Shown: positions 24,667 through 33,615, numbered from the stretch's first letter. The stretch is 64,000 nucleotides of DNA from Verrucomicrobiota bacterium (GCA_003176045.1 PSRM01000346.1:40726-104725), one strand, 5' to 3'. Notes: a model not told the origin generated them from the sequence alone. Numbers and translations: made by a program.

Positions 24667-26202
24667 ATGAAACCAAACTCAACCACCGCGCTATTCAAAA
24701 AACTCGGCCTCTCCACCACTAACCCCGGCGTCTTCCAAGGTGAATGGGTGGGTGAGGGCAAAGTCCTTGAAAGCTTCTCGCCCAACAATGGCAAGCTGCT
24801 CGCCTCCGTTCGCGCCGCCACACCCGAGCAGTACGAGACTACGGTCCAGAGCGCGAAAAGGGCTTTCGAAAAATGGCAAACAATCCCCGCTCCCAAGCGC
24901 GGCGAAGTCGTTCGCCAATTAGGCAACGCCCTGCGCGAAGCCAAATCGGACCTCGGCCAACTCGTGACGCTGGAAGCGGGCAAAATCGTCGCCGAAGGCC
25001 AGGGCGAAGTGCAGGAGATGATTGACATCTGCGACTTCGCTGTCGGCCTCTCCCGCCAGCTTTACGGCCTCACCATCGCCTCTGAACGCCCCCAACACCG
25101 GATGATGGAGCAATGGCACCCGCTGGGCGTGGTTGGCATCGTGACCGCCTTCAATTTTCCGGTCGCCGTATGGGCCTGGAATAGCGCGCTGGCGGCTGTT
25201 TGTGGCGATTCCACCGTATGGAAACCCTCCAGCCAAACCCCGCTCACCGCTATCGCCTGCATCAAGATTGCCGAGCGCGTCTGCCGCGCCAATGACGTTG
25301 ATCCAGCTATTTTCAGCCTCGTGATCGGCGACGGCGCAACCGTGGGTGAACGGCTCATCAATGACCCGCGAATTCCATTGGTGTCCGCAACCGGCTCGAC
25401 ATACATGGGCCGGCACGTCGGCGAGGTGGTTACCAAACGGCTTGGACGCACGCTGCTGGAGTTGGGCGGGAACAATGCGATTGTCGTCGCGCCGACAGCG
25501 GATTTGGATTTGGCCACTCGCGCGATCCTCTTCGGCGCCGTCGGAACTGCCGGCCAGCGTTGCACGACCACACGCCGCGTCATTGCGCACGAATCGGTGC
25601 GCGACGAACTCACGCAGCGCCTGATCAAAGGCTATAAGCAAGTGCAGATCGGCGACCCCGCCGAATCGGGCACACTTATGGGCCCACTGATTAACCGCAA
25701 AGCAGTTGAAGAAATGCAATCGGCGCTGGCCAGCGCGCGCAAAGAAGGCGCGAAAATTTTATACGGTGGTGAGCCTTTGAATGGAAAAGACTTTCCGGGC
25801 GGTTGTTATGTTCGTCCATGCATCGTGGAAGCGAAGCATAATCTGAAGATCGTTCACGAGGAAACATTCGCTCCCATTCTGTACCTGATTTCTTATCGCA
25901 CTCTTGATGAAGCCGTCGCCTGGCACAACGAAGTTCCCCAGGGGCTCAGTTCCGCCATCTTCACCAATGATCTGCGCGAAGCCGAGCAATTCCTGTCGGC
26001 TCGCGGAAGCGATTGCGGCATCGCCAACGTGAACATCGGCACCAGCGGCGCCGAAATCGGCGGCGCCTTCGGCGGCGAAAAGGAAACCGGCGGCGGTCGC
26101 GAAAGCGGCAGCGACGCCTGGAAAAACTACATGCGCCGCCAAACCGTCACGATCAACTACTCGAAAGACCTGCCCCTAGCCCAGGGAATTGTCTTCGGCT
26201 AG
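24667..26202 (+). CDS. amaB: L-aminoadipate-semialdehyde dehydrogenase (ALDH7 family)
   Basis: A 511-residue NAD-dependent aldehyde dehydrogenase predicted to oxidise 2-aminoadipate 6-semialdehyde to 2-aminoadipate. It shows the NAD-binding GIVTAFNFPVAVWAWN and STVWKPSSQTPLTA, the catalytic glutamate in LLELGGNNAIVV and the catalytic cysteine in GTAGQRCTTTRRV. The GAFGGEKETGGGRESGSDAWK C-terminus is characteristic of ALDH7A1/AmaB. Pairing with lat gives a complete two-step route from lysine to aminoadipate. Confidence 0.92.
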   Translation: MKPNSTTALFKKLGLSTTNPGVFQGEWVGEGKVLESFSPNNGKLLASVRAATPEQYETTVQSAKRAFEKWQTIPAPKRGEVVRQLGNALREAKSDLGQLVTLEAGKIVAEGQGEVQEMIDICDFAVGLSRQLYGLTIASERPQHRMMEQWHPLGVVGIVTAFNFPVAVWAWNSALAAVCGDSTVWKPSSQTPLTAIACIKIAERVCRANDVDPAIFSLVIGDGATVGERLINDPRIPLVSATGSTYMGRHVGEVVTKRLGRTLLELGGNNAIVVAPTADLDLATRAILFGAVGTAGQRCTTTRRVIAHESVRDELTQRLIKGYKQVQIGDPAESGTLMGPLINRKAVEEMQSALASARKEGAKILYGGEPLNGKDFPGGCYVRPCIVEAKHNLKIVHEETFAPILYLISYRTLDEAVAWHNEVPQGLSSAIFTNDLREAEQFLSARGSDCGIANVNIGTSGAEIGGAFGGEKETGGGRESGSDAWKNYMRRQTVTINYSKDLPLAQGIVFG

Positions 26203-26203
26203 A

Positions 26204-26229
26204 GGGGCGGGGACAGCCTTGTCCCCGCG
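26204..26229. repeat. GGGGACAGCCTTGTCCCC hairpin
   Basis: A palindrome begins immediately after the dehydrogenase stop codon, with the same core as the repeats at 11661-11739 and 52007-52033. It could act as a terminator-like stem. The rest of the gap to 26345 shows only short GAGCGTGT tandem units. Confidence 0.75.
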
Positions 26230-26345
26230 AGTGTGGATCGTGCACAGCGTGTCGAGCGTGTGGAGCGTCGGAGCGTGAACCATCCGGTAGCAGCCGAGGT
26301 CACGAGGCTCTGATCTTTTTGGTTTCCGCTTGGCTCCTGCTTCTC

Positions 26346-26690
26346 TTACCGCGTCTTCCCAGACGGCACGCTGAGCGGAATAACGAGGAGCACCAAAAAA
26401 CACAAACTGATGACAAAAAATGCAAGCGCAGCTCGCTTTAACCGTTTTTGAGGCAAGAATGGGAACACAAAAATCATTCCGAGAACGCAGGCGATATAGC
26501 CCCATAGCAATCTGTAGTAACGCAGAGCCTCTTCCTTACGCATGGTGTAACTCATCCATTTGTCCCATCCGGCAATTTCGCTCACGGCCTGGCTAACGAT
26601 TGCTACCACGGGCAGACCGATGACGTAGGAACCGAGCAGCGCTAAAACAAAACTCCAGCGTTCGTCCTTTGTAGTAGGGAGCATTTTCAT
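26346..26690 (-). CDS. Small integral membrane protein, unknown function
   Basis: A 114-residue protein with three hydrophobic spans: FVLALLGSYVIGLPVVAIVS, YYRLLWGYIACVLGMIFVF and ALAFFVISLCFLVLLVIPL. The basic RKEE and KRLKR loops suggest membrane orientation. No family recognised. Single gene between the dehydrogenase and a sugar permease. Confidence 0.6.
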   Translation of the reverse strand: MKMLPTTKDERWSFVLALLGSYVIGLPVVAIVSQAVSEIAGWDKWMSYTMRKEEALRYYRLLWGYIACVLGMIFVFPFLPQKRLKRAALAFFVISLCFLVLLVIPLSVPSGKTR

Positions 26691-26732
26691 GGCCGTTTAT
26701 CCCATTAGGCGTGTTCAGACCCGGCCACCAGG

Positions 26733-27824
26733 CTACGACCTTCTTCGCCTCTGCGCAAGGACCGCAACCACAATAATCGCCCCAGTCAACATCAGCCGAC
26801 TCGCCTCCGGCACAGCATTGATGCTTAGAATCTTTTCAAGATATCCAATCGTCAGCGTGCCAAGCAGCGTCAGGCCAATCCCGCCCCGCCCACCGGCCAA
26901 GGTAGTCCCCCCGATCACCACAATGGCAATAGCCGTCAGCTCATAACCCACACCCGCTTCAGGGTCCCCCTGCCCTTCCTGAGCGGCCTGGCAAATACCG
27001 GCCACAGCGCTCATTAGACCGCAGGCCACATACGCCAATGTTTTGGCGGGTTTTGTCTTTATACCTGAAAGCCTCGCCGCCTCTTCGTTGCCCCCGATAG
27101 CATATAAATAGCGTCCCCAATAGTGCCGCGACAACTCAACCCAGGACACAGCCACGCACACCAGGAAAACCACAGTCACAACTGCCAAGTCTCCCCCGAG
27201 AATACGACTGTCCAGGAAATTAAAAATCCGCGGCAATGGAACAGGACGATAACTCCCGTCGGCGGTTTGAATAAAGGCAGCCACCTTCGTCCCTCCCGAG
27301 ATTGTCTTCGCCAGCCCGCGAGCGAAAACCATCATCGCCAGCGTTGCAATAAATGGTTGCAGCCCGCACCACGCCGTCAACCCGCCGGAAACCATTCCGC
27401 ACGCTGCTCCCAGCAGCAGACAAATCGGCACGCAAACCCAGGCAGACCAGCCCCAGTGTATGGTGAGAATTGAAAAAGCCACCGCTACGAGCCCCAGCAC
27501 ACTTCCCACTGCCAAATCAATGCCGCCGCTGATGATTACCAGCGTCATGCCGCATGCCAGAATCCCGAAGACCGAGGCCTGGCGTAGTGTGTCGTGATGT
27601 GTGTCGGACTTGAAGAAGGTCCCGTTCGCGTTGAAAATGCACCCAATCGCGAGAATGAAGAGCAGCGCGATCAGCGCTCGCGATGCTGGAACGCTCCAAA
27701 ATTGCAACAAGCCACCAGCCAGAGAACTCGTCGGAGAAGGCCCAGCAGCAGCCCGAACGGGCGGGATTTCCGTCGTTCGCGAGGATTGTTCCGGCTGCGG
27801 AAGCTGGGCGGAGCCGTCCGTCAT
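26733..27824 (-). CDS. Sugar ABC transporter permease (RbsC-like)
   Basis: A 363-residue permease of the ribose/xylose/galactoside group with about ten membrane spans. Family marks are FGILACGMTLVIISGGIDLAVGS, then GLQPFIATLAMMVFARGLA, and the cytoplasmic GGNEEAARLSGI loop that contacts the ATPase, and IAIVVIGGTTLAGGRGG. A Pro/Ser-rich N-terminal extension of about 40 residues precedes the first span. No ABC ATPase or sugar-binding gene is adjacent. The start overlaps the upstream response regulator by 4 bp (ATGA). Confidence 0.88.
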   Translation of the reverse strand: MTDGSAQLPQPEQSSRTTEIPPVRAAAGPSPTSSLAGGLLQFWSVPASRALIALLFILAIGCIFNANGTFFKSDTHHDTLRQASVFGILACGMTLVIISGGIDLAVGSVLGLVAVAFSILTIHWGWSAWVCVPICLLLGAACGMVSGGLTAWCGLQPFIATLAMMVFARGLAKTISGGTKVAAFIQTADGSYRPVPLPRIFNFLDSRILGGDLAVVTVVFLVCVAVSWVELSRHYWGRYLYAIGGNEEAARLSGIKTKPAKTLAYVACGLMSAVAGICQAAQEGQGDPEAGVGYELTAIAIVVIGGTTLAGGRGGIGLTLLGTLTIGYLEKILSINAVPEASRLMLTGAIIVVAVLAQRRRRS

Positions 27825-28351
27825 GCCCCCCGAGGCAGTCCAGCCTCACGCCGACAGGCCGCCGCCGGAAGCAGCCACGCCATGTTCAGGCTCTTCACAA
27901 GCTCCACCAACGCCGCAAAGCCGAGCGGTTTTATGACGTAGGAATCAGCGCCGTGCGCGTAGGCGCTTTGCATGTCGTCCTTCAGTTCCGAGCCGGACAA
28001 CATCACAACGGGCACTTTGGCAGACCCGCACTTGGTGCGGATCCATTTGAGGACTTCCAAGCCGTTCGCGCGGGGCATTTTAAGGTCCAGCAGTATCAGA
28101 GAGGGCAGCGGATAACGTTCGCGATCCTGGTATTGACCGGAGCCGTTTAGGTAATCAATCGCGTGCTCGCCGCTATTAACGCTTTGAAGGTCGAAATTGA
28201 GCTGCGCCTGCTGGATGGCCGCGCGGAACAACTCGCTGTCGTTCGGGTCGTCGTCAATGTGCAACACCACCGGCCCGGGCGCGGGGATGGCACGCGCGCC
28301 ACCCGATCCGCCGTGGCGCCGCATAGGTTTGCTGTTCGATGCACCTTTCAT
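27821..28351 (-). CDS. CheY-like response regulator
   Basis: A 176-residue single receiver domain without an output domain. It has the acidic pair in LHIDDDPNDSELF, the phospho-acceptor aspartate in LILLDLKMPRANG, the conserved Thr/Ser in VVMLSGSE and the lysine in SYVIKPLG. The layout resembles Rcp1-type regulators that receive phosphate from PAS/phytochrome kinases. The stop codon is shared with the start of the sugar permease gene, so the two proteins are made together. A functional link is unexplained. Confidence 0.85.
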   Translation of the reverse strand: MKGASNSKPMRRHGGSGGARAIPAPGPVVLHIDDDPNDSELFRAAIQQAQLNFDLQSVNSGEHAIDYLNGSGQYQDRERYPLPSLILLDLKMPRANGLEVLKWIRTKCGSAKVPVVMLSGSELKDDMQSAYAHGADSYVIKPLGFAALVELVKSLNMAWLLPAAACRREAGLPRGA

Positions 28352-28442
28352 ACTTCTCGCCGAGGGCCGGCGACGCTGCTTGCGCAGGAACGCTCGACCC
28401 TTGGCCTACAATCGCTAATGGTACTACCGAATTCACCGCCGC

Positions 28443-28514
28443 AGGTCAAAAGGGTTTTTCAACATTTTTTGAAAACTTTTGAACACTTTCCAACTGGTCA
28501 AAGGCAGTTGACCT
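28443..28514. promoter_or_regulatory. Inverted AGGTCAA / TTGACCT pair upstream of the secreted hydrolase gene
   Basis: AGGTCAA (28443-28449) and TTGACCT (28508-28514) are perfect inverted copies 58 bp apart in an AT-rich upstream region that also holds TTTTGAAAACTTTTGAACA direct units. It could be a two-site operator. Evidence is only the symmetry. Confidence 0.3.
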
Positions 28515-28543
28515 TTTTCCTTAACTCCTGCCATCCTGCGCCG

Positions 28544-29722
28544 ATGAAATTCTATCCGACCCTCTTTGTTTTGAGCCTCGCTTTCACATTAAAGGGCGCC
28601 CCGGCTGACGGCCCTGTCTTTTACGGCGACCCGCCGGATGACCATCACCCTTGGGCAGTGCACGACCGCAATAGGCCGCAACCCAAGGTCGTTACCCCGG
28701 GCACCTCCAGCACCCAGGAACAACCGGGCACTCCTCCTTCCGATGCCGTAGTTCTATTCGGAGGAGCCGAATCTGATCTGGCCAAATGGCAATCCGCCAA
28801 CGAACGCGGCGGTCCGGCGAAATGGAATGTCAAAGACGGCAATTTGGTCGTCGAACCGAAGTCCGGCGACATCCGCACCAAAGAGGAGTTTGGAGATTGT
28901 CAGGTGCATGTCGAATGGACGGAGCCCAAGGACGTGAGCGGCAGCAGCCAGGGCCGCGGCAACAGCGGCGTCTTTTTGATGGGAATCGTAGAAATTCAGG
29001 TGCTCGACTCATTCAACAACTGGACCTACGCCGACGGCGGAGCCGGTTCCGTTTATGGCCAGCACGAGCCCATGGCCAACCCATTGCGTCCACCCGGCCA
29101 ATGGCAGTTTTACGACATCATTTTCCGCCGCCCCATTTATAGGAATGGCGAGCTGATAGACCCGGGATATGTAACGGTGTTCGTCAACGGCGTGGCCGCA
29201 CAGGATCACGCCGTGCTCGAAGGCCCCACCGGTCACATGAAGCGCTCCCAAGCCGGACCTTTTCCGGAAAAAGGTCCCCTTCGATTGCAAGACCACGGCA
29301 ATCCCGTGAGCTTCCGCAATATTTGGTACCGCCCCCTCCCGCCACGCCCATCCGAGGGGGGAACTGACGGCTGGCTGAGCTCGGAGGCAACGATGGCCAA
29401 GCGCAAACAAATCGCCGGCGAATTGCGCCAAGGTGATTTTCAGGACACCGATCAAGGACGTCTGCAGCAATTGCTCCGCTACGCCGAAGCGCTTGAATAC
29501 GATAAGGATGACGCCTCCATACAGCAGGTCGAAAGCATGGCCACTCGTTATGTGGACGGATTAAAGGCCTTACAGACAGATCAACTGACCTTGAAAAAAG
29601 AGGAGGCGAAGCAGGTGCATCGTGCGTTGGATTTTCTGGCCAAAAACAATGTGCTGCCGGAATCGTTTGCGCCCAAGAAGGAGCTCGACCAGATCGCGAA
29701 GGAGCACCATTGGGATAAATAG
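28544..29722 (+). CDS. Secreted 3-keto-disaccharide hydrolase domain protein (DUF1080)
   Basis: A 392-residue exported protein. The start at 28544 gives a clean signal peptide (MKFYPTLFVLSLAFTLKG). The frame is open another 127 codons upstream but lacks any domain there. A concanavalin-like DUF1080 domain (about residues 65-270) is visible from VVLFGGAESDLAKW through NSGVFLMGIVEIQVLDSFNN and LRLQDHGNPVSFRNIWYRPL. The C-terminal 120 residues are helical and lack a family. DUF1080 proteins are abundant in Verrucomicrobiota and include 3-keto-disaccharide hydrolases. Confidence 0.85.
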   Translation: MKFYPTLFVLSLAFTLKGAPADGPVFYGDPPDDHHPWAVHDRNRPQPKVVTPGTSSTQEQPGTPPSDAVVLFGGAESDLAKWQSANERGGPAKWNVKDGNLVVEPKSGDIRTKEEFGDCQVHVEWTEPKDVSGSSQGRGNSGVFLMGIVEIQVLDSFNNWTYADGGAGSVYGQHEPMANPLRPPGQWQFYDIIFRRPIYRNGELIDPGYVTVFVNGVAAQDHAVLEGPTGHMKRSQAGPFPEKGPLRLQDHGNPVSFRNIWYRPLPPRPSEGGTDGWLSSEATMAKRKQIAGELRQGDFQDTDQGRLQQLLRYAEALEYDKDDASIQQVESMATRYVDGLKALQTDQLTLKKEEAKQVHRALDFLAKNNVLPESFAPKKELDQIAKEHHWDK

Positions 29723-29779
29723 CCGGAACTCCGAAGGGATTCTGGCTCACGGCCCCGGGTCAGGAGGAACGACTTCCTT

Positions 29780-29944
29780 CTACTGTGGAGGCCATGGATA
29801 AGCAGGCCTGTACTCAGGGCTGTACTGCCTCCACTGCCAATCTGATGTGACGTCCGCACAGCCATATAAGGAGGTAAGTAATGCCAGGAGCGAAGCCGTC
29901 ATCCAAATGTGCATCGCAGCTTTCGCGAACAGCTTGGCTTTCAT
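29780..29944 (-). CDS. Putative small lipoprotein
   Basis: A 54-residue frame with a short basic N-terminus, a hydrophobic core (WMTASLLALLTSLYGC) and a lipobox-like LYGC. The mature part is about 26 residues rich in Trp, Tyr and Pro. No homologue recognised. It follows proS on the same strand and sits in the otherwise empty gap 29723-29994. No clear ribosome binding site is visible, so it is tentative. Confidence 0.4.
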   Translation of the reverse strand: MKAKLFAKAAMHIWMTASLLALLTSLYGCADVTSDWQWRQYSPEYRPAYPWPPQ

Positions 29945-29994
29945 GTGGAGAGCAGAGCACACCGCCCAGCAGGCGTCAATCCCCATTGAAGGGG

Positions 29995-31719
29995 TCAGGG
30001 ACTAAATGCCAACTCCATCACCTTCCCCACCGCCTCTTGTGTCTTCACGGAGATCATCGTCGCGGCTCTTGGCTTGATTTCGACTTCGCCCTTCGCGAGC
30101 GACTTCTCGCCGATGCCGATGCGGATGGGGAAACCGACCAACTCGGAATCCTTGAACTTCACGCCCGGGCGTTCGTTGCGATCATCAAGAATGACGTCAA
30201 TCCCACGCGCGTTCAGCTCCGAATAGATCTTCTCCGCGCAACGCATGACTTCACTCTCCGGCGCGACGTTCAGCGGCGTAACGCAGACGGTATAAGGCGC
30301 CACACTCACCGGCCAAACGATGCCATTCGCATCGTTGCTTTGCTCGATCACTGCCTGCAGAGTGCGCGTCACTCCAATTCCGTAGCAACCCATGATACAG
30401 GGCTGTTGTTTGCCTGATTCATCCAGAAAATAGGCGTGGAGAGCCTCGCTGTATTTCGTGCCGAGCTTGAAAACGTGGCCGACCTCGATGGCCCGCTGCA
30501 GCTTAAGTGGCTGGCCACATTTAGGGCACGGCTCGCCCGCTTGCACCAGGCGCAAATCCGCCCAATGCCCGACCTGGATATCTCTTCCAATCGCGACATG
30601 ACTCAAGTGGAACCCGTCCTCGTTTGCGCCGGTGGTCATCTCGGCAGCCTCACGCAGCCGCTCGTCAGCATAGATCGCCAGCCCTTGGGCTTTTAGGGTC
30701 GAAGAGACCGCCCCCAGGCTTCCGGGATGCGCTCCCAGCGCATTGATTATCTCCTCGGCTTCAGCCGGACGGAATGTGCCTGTCTTCAACGCGCCGGCAA
30801 GCTTGGCCTCATTCAGTTGATCATCCCCGCGAATAAGGACCAGCACGATCTTTCCATCCACTAAATAGACGAGAGTCTTGATTTGCCGTTCGGCCGGAAC
30901 GCTGTAAGGAGCTTTTGTAAGCGCTTCGATCGTCAGCACCCCAGGTGTGGCAAACTTTTCCAACGTGGCCTCGGGCTCGACTTTGGACCTTGGATTTTGG
31001 ACTTTGGACTGCGCCTTTTCCACATTTGCGGCGTAACCGCATGCCTCACAATAAGCGACTTCGTTTTCCCCCGTCTCGGCCGGCACCATGAACTCATGCG
31101 AGAACTTGCCTCCCATCGCACCCGTGTCCGCTTCAACGGAAATGGCTTTGAGGCCGCACCGTTGGAAGATGCGCGCATAGGCGTCGTACATTATTTTATA
31201 GCTCGCCTGCGCTGCTTCATCTGTGGCATCGAAGCTGTAGGCGTCCTTCATAATAAATTCCTTGGCGCGCATGAGGCCAAACCGGGGGCGGATCTCGTCG
31301 CGAAATTTGATCTGGACCTGATAAAAGTTCTTGGGCATTTGGCGATACGAATTGATCTCGCCCGCAACCAGCGTCGTGATTACCTCCTCGTGAGTGGGAC
31401 CCAGCACCCATTCCTTTTTCGCCCGGTCTCGCACCTTGAACAGTACGTCGCTGAGATCCTTGTACCGGCCACTCTGGTGCCATATATCGGGCGGCTGCAA
31501 AGCCGGCATCAGCAGTTCGAGCGCTCCCGCCCGGTCCATCTCCTCGCGCACGATCTGCTCCACTTTGCGCAACGCGCGCAGGCCGAGCGGGAGAAAAGTA
31601 TAGAGACCGCCCGTGAGTTTTCGGATCAAGCCCGCGCGTAGCAGAAGCTTGTGAGATAAAATCTCAGCTTCGGCCGGGGTTTCTTTAAGGGTGGGGATAA
31701 GCGTCTGTGTCCAGCGCAT
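29995..31719 (-). CDS. proS: Prolyl-tRNA synthetase
   Basis: A class-II aminoacyl-tRNA synthetase of 574 residues charging tRNA-Pro. Motifs visible are LLLRAGLIRKLTGGLYTFLPLG (motif 1 region), LGPTHEEVITTLV and FRDEIRPRFGLMRAKEFIMKDAY (motif 2), the YbaK-like editing domain between about 230 and 390, CYGIGVTRTLQAVIEQ (motif 3) and the anticodon-binding C-terminus. Residues about 243-253 (KAQSKVQNPRSK) come from a TTGGACT tandem at 30981-31010, a short in-frame insertion at the entrance of the editing domain. Confidence 0.95.
   Translation of the reverse strand: MRWTQTLIPTLKETPAEAEILSHKLLLRAGLIRKLTGGLYTFLPLGLRALRKVEQIVREEMDRAGALELLMPALQPPDIWHQSGRYKDLSDVLFKVRDRAKKEWVLGPTHEEVITTLVAGEINSYRQMPKNFYQVQIKFRDEIRPRFGLMRAKEFIMKDAYSFDATDEAAQASYKIMYDAYARIFQRCGLKAISVEADTGAMGGKFSHEFMVPAETGENEVAYCEACGYAANVEKAQSKVQNPRSKVEPEATLEKFATPGVLTIEALTKAPYSVPAERQIKTLVYLVDGKIVLVLIRGDDQLNEAKLAGALKTGTFRPAEAEEIINALGAHPGSLGAVSSTLKAQGLAIYADERLREAAEMTTGANEDGFHLSHVAIGRDIQVGHWADLRLVQAGEPCPKCGQPLKLQRAIEVGHVFKLGTKYSEALHAYFLDESGKQQPCIMGCYGIGVTRTLQAVIEQSNDANGIVWPVSVAPYTVCVTPLNVAPESEVMRCAEKIYSELNARGIDVILDDRNERPGVKFKDSELVGFPIRIGIGEKSLAKGEVEIKPRAATMISVKTQEAVGKVMELAFSP
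30981..31010. repeat. Tandem TTTGGACT units inside proS
   Basis: Three to four degenerate copies of CTTTGGA and ATTTTGGA lie in frame in an essential gene, encoding a short basic peptide in the linker before the editing domain. Confidence 0.75.
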
Positions 31720-31724
31720 GACAA

Positions 31725-32240
31725 TCAGATATAGAATGTTTTCAAAAGCTTTTCTGGCGAAGAGATCACGGGCGGCGATAAATCCAGTTCTCGAAAAACG
31801 AACGTTAGTTTTTCGAAATCAATATCGAGCAAATGCGAGTCACGGCTAACCAGCAGGATGCATTCTAGAACTGCCGATTCCGCAACGATCAAGGCATCGT
31901 TTCTTTCCTGCTCGGGAATCAAGCCAGAGTGTTGCAGTCGTGCAGCTGCATTGACGGCCACAGCTTCCTGCACTGCATTAAAAGGCGTGGGCTGCATACC
32001 CCATCTGGGCCGAAGTTCTCGCAACGCTGTCTGCGCCCCTTGACGTACTTGAGGATCGGGATCATCCGAGATTTTGCTGGCCAGCTCACGCAGCACGGTT
32101 GGAGACACAACAAACTGCAAAGGATGGACTCGACGTTTGATCAATTGCCAGGCATCGGTTGTCGGCTCGTGCCCGTCCGCCAAACGCATCAGAATGTTAG
32201 TATCAACGGCTATGAGCTGCGGCTTTTGCATCGGCACCAT
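31725..32240 (-). CDS. PIN-domain ribonuclease, toxin-like
   Basis: A 171-residue PIN-fold protein, likely a metal-dependent endoribonuclease. The first acidic residue lies in LIAVDTNILMRL. The central acidic positions are in ERNDALIVAESAVL and the last in LLVSRDSHLLDID, which together form the usual catalytic cluster. The start overlaps the 57-residue gene 32203-32376, as in toxin-antitoxin pairs. A start at 32231 is also possible. Solitary RNA-processing roles cannot be excluded. Confidence 0.75.
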   Translation of the reverse strand: MVPMQKPQLIAVDTNILMRLADGHEPTTDAWQLIKRRVHPLQFVVSPTVLRELASKISDDPDPQVRQGAQTALRELRPRWGMQPTPFNAVQEAVAVNAAARLQHSGLIPEQERNDALIVAESAVLECILLVSRDSHLLDIDFEKLTFVFRELDLSPPVISSPEKLLKTFYI

Positions 32241-32376
32241 AGATGATGCGAAGCGCCTCAGCTTCTAGACGGTGAAGCTCCTCCTTGGAGAGCTTGTTGC
32301 ACCGTTGGCGAGTACGTTCGCAGACGGCTTCCCAATCGATTTGCTTGCCCTTCCGTTTCGCAGCCTTGTTTTTCAT
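32203..32376 (-). CDS. Small antitoxin-like protein, copy 1
   Basis: A 57-residue basic protein (MKNKAAKRKGKQIDWEAVCE...). Its core DWEAVCERTRQRCNKLSKEEL and LRIIYGADA aligns residue for residue with the core of the adjacent gene 32396-32617, so the two are tandem paralogues. It overlaps the PIN gene by 38 bp, the gene order and overlap expected of an antitoxin. It has no recognised DNA-binding fold. Confidence 0.6.
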   Translation of the reverse strand: MKNKAAKRKGKQIDWEAVCERTRQRCNKLSKEELHRLEAEALRIIYGADAKAAAHSR

Positions 32377-32395
32377 GCGTCAACTTACCAGTTGT

Positions 32396-32617
32396 TCAGG
32401 ATCGGCTGCAACCAGCCGGGGCGCTTGCATCGGTGCCGTAAATGAGTTGTAGAGCGTGGTCCAGCGCCTGACGGCGTTCCTTCTCGGTCATTCGGTTACA
32501 GCGCTGGCGAAGCTTCTCACATTCCCTATCGAGCCAGTCCGAGCGCCAGGCCTTTTTATTCGCACTGTTCGTCCTGGTTGATGGAGGTTTGCTTGCGGCC
32601 GACAGTCTATGACTCAT
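32396..32617 (-). CDS. Small antitoxin-like protein, copy 2
   Basis: A 73-residue basic protein. Residues about 27-65 (SDWLDRECEKLRQRCNRMTEK, then LQLIYGTDAS) mirror copy 1. Spacing to copy 1 is 19 bp. DNA around the stop (gcatcggtgcc against gcatcggcacc) also matches the copy-1 end, so a unit containing this gene was duplicated. It is not followed by its own PIN gene. Confidence 0.55.
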   Translation of the reverse strand: MSHRLSAASKPPSTRTNSANKKAWRSDWLDRECEKLRQRCNRMTEKERRQALDHALQLIYGTDASAPAGCSRS

Positions 32618-32652
32618 AATCTCAAATTAAAGGATAATTAAACCTGCGCCAA

Positions 32653-33408
32653 TTATTTGACCGTATTCATTAACGGGGCCAGGCCCTGGATCCTAACTTC
32701 TAAACGATCTCCAGAGGTGATCGGCCCAACCCCGCTTGGGGTTCCAGTCAGAATCACGTCTCCCGGCATCAAAGTCATATTTGTCGAAATAAAGCTGACC
32801 AATTGATAGCAGTTGAACAGAAGCTGGCTGGTGTGCGAGTTCTGGCGCAACTGGCCGTTTTGGAAAAGCTGAATCGTGGCGTCGTTCGGATCGAACTTGG
32901 TTTCGACATACGGCCCCAGCGGAGTGAAAGTATCAAAGGATTTGGCGCGCGCCCACTGGCTTTCGCTGTTCTGAATCGTGCGGTCGCTGATGTCCTGCGA
33001 AGCGGTGTAACCGAAGATGTATCTGGCGGCAGCGGCAGGTGTCACGTTGCGCACGCGCCGGCCAATAACGATGGCCAGCTCTGCCTCAAACTCGGTGCGA
33101 TGGTTCGAGAAAGGAATCTCGATTTTGCCACCATCAGGAAGCAAGGAGGTAATCGCCTTGAACCAGAAGAGCGGCTGGCGAGGAGCCGTCTTGCCGGTTT
33201 CGCGGGCGTGGTCCGCGTAATTAAGCCCTACGGCGATGACTTTCGTCGGCGTCACCGGCGTGAGCGTGCGCACCCCTTTTCGTTTGATGGGTTTCTTTTC
33301 GAAAGCGGGCGATCCGAAAACGTCTCCGCGCACGCGGAAAATTTCGCCATCTATTGCTTTGGCGTAAAAAATCTCGTCGCCCTGCTGAAATCGTCCTATT
33401 GCTGCCAT
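32653..33408 (-). CDS. Fumarylacetoacetate hydrolase family protein
   Basis: A 251-residue metal-dependent hydrolase or decarboxylase of the FAH superfamily. The start of the catalytic domain is KVIAVGLNYADHARE. The metal-binding glutamates and aspartate are in FEAELAIVIGRRVRNV and ASQDISDR. DVILTGTPSGVGP closes the domain. The substrate is probably a 2-keto or fumaryl/acyl pyruvate compound in aromatic or sugar acid breakdown. Its neighbours give no hint. Confidence 0.88.
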   Translation of the reverse strand: MAAIGRFQQGDEIFYAKAIDGEIFRVRGDVFGSPAFEKKPIKRKGVRTLTPVTPTKVIAVGLNYADHARETGKTAPRQPLFWFKAITSLLPDGGKIEIPFSNHRTEFEAELAIVIGRRVRNVTPAAAARYIFGYTASQDISDRTIQNSESQWARAKSFDTFTPLGPYVETKFDPNDATIQLFQNGQLRQNSHTSQLLFNCYQLVSFISTNMTLMPGDVILTGTPSGVGPITSGDRLEVRIQGLAPLMNTVK

Positions 33409-33422
33409 ATAAGAGGGGAGCT

Positions 33423-33450
33423 TTTATCATATCGGCAGCCCCCGAGTCAA
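33423..33450 (-). promoter_or_regulatory. Promoter candidate for the FAH-family gene
   Basis: On the minus strand TTGACT (33445-33450) and GATAAA (33423-33428) are separated by 16 bp, 15 bp upstream of the start codon at 33408. The leader would be very short. The rest of the gap 33409-33615 holds nothing recognisable. Confidence 0.4.
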
Positions 33451-33615
33451 GGTGAATTCTTTTTTTAAGGTCTTGACCCTATATGCTCATGGACCGGAAA
33501 ATATTAAAATGGGTTTACGGCCCGCTCAGAAATAAGCCAATTACAATGAACCCCATCGAGGAGGAACTCGGGAGCAGCGCTGGTCTTTCATCTGTGGTGT
33601 TTCTATAATCGTCCC

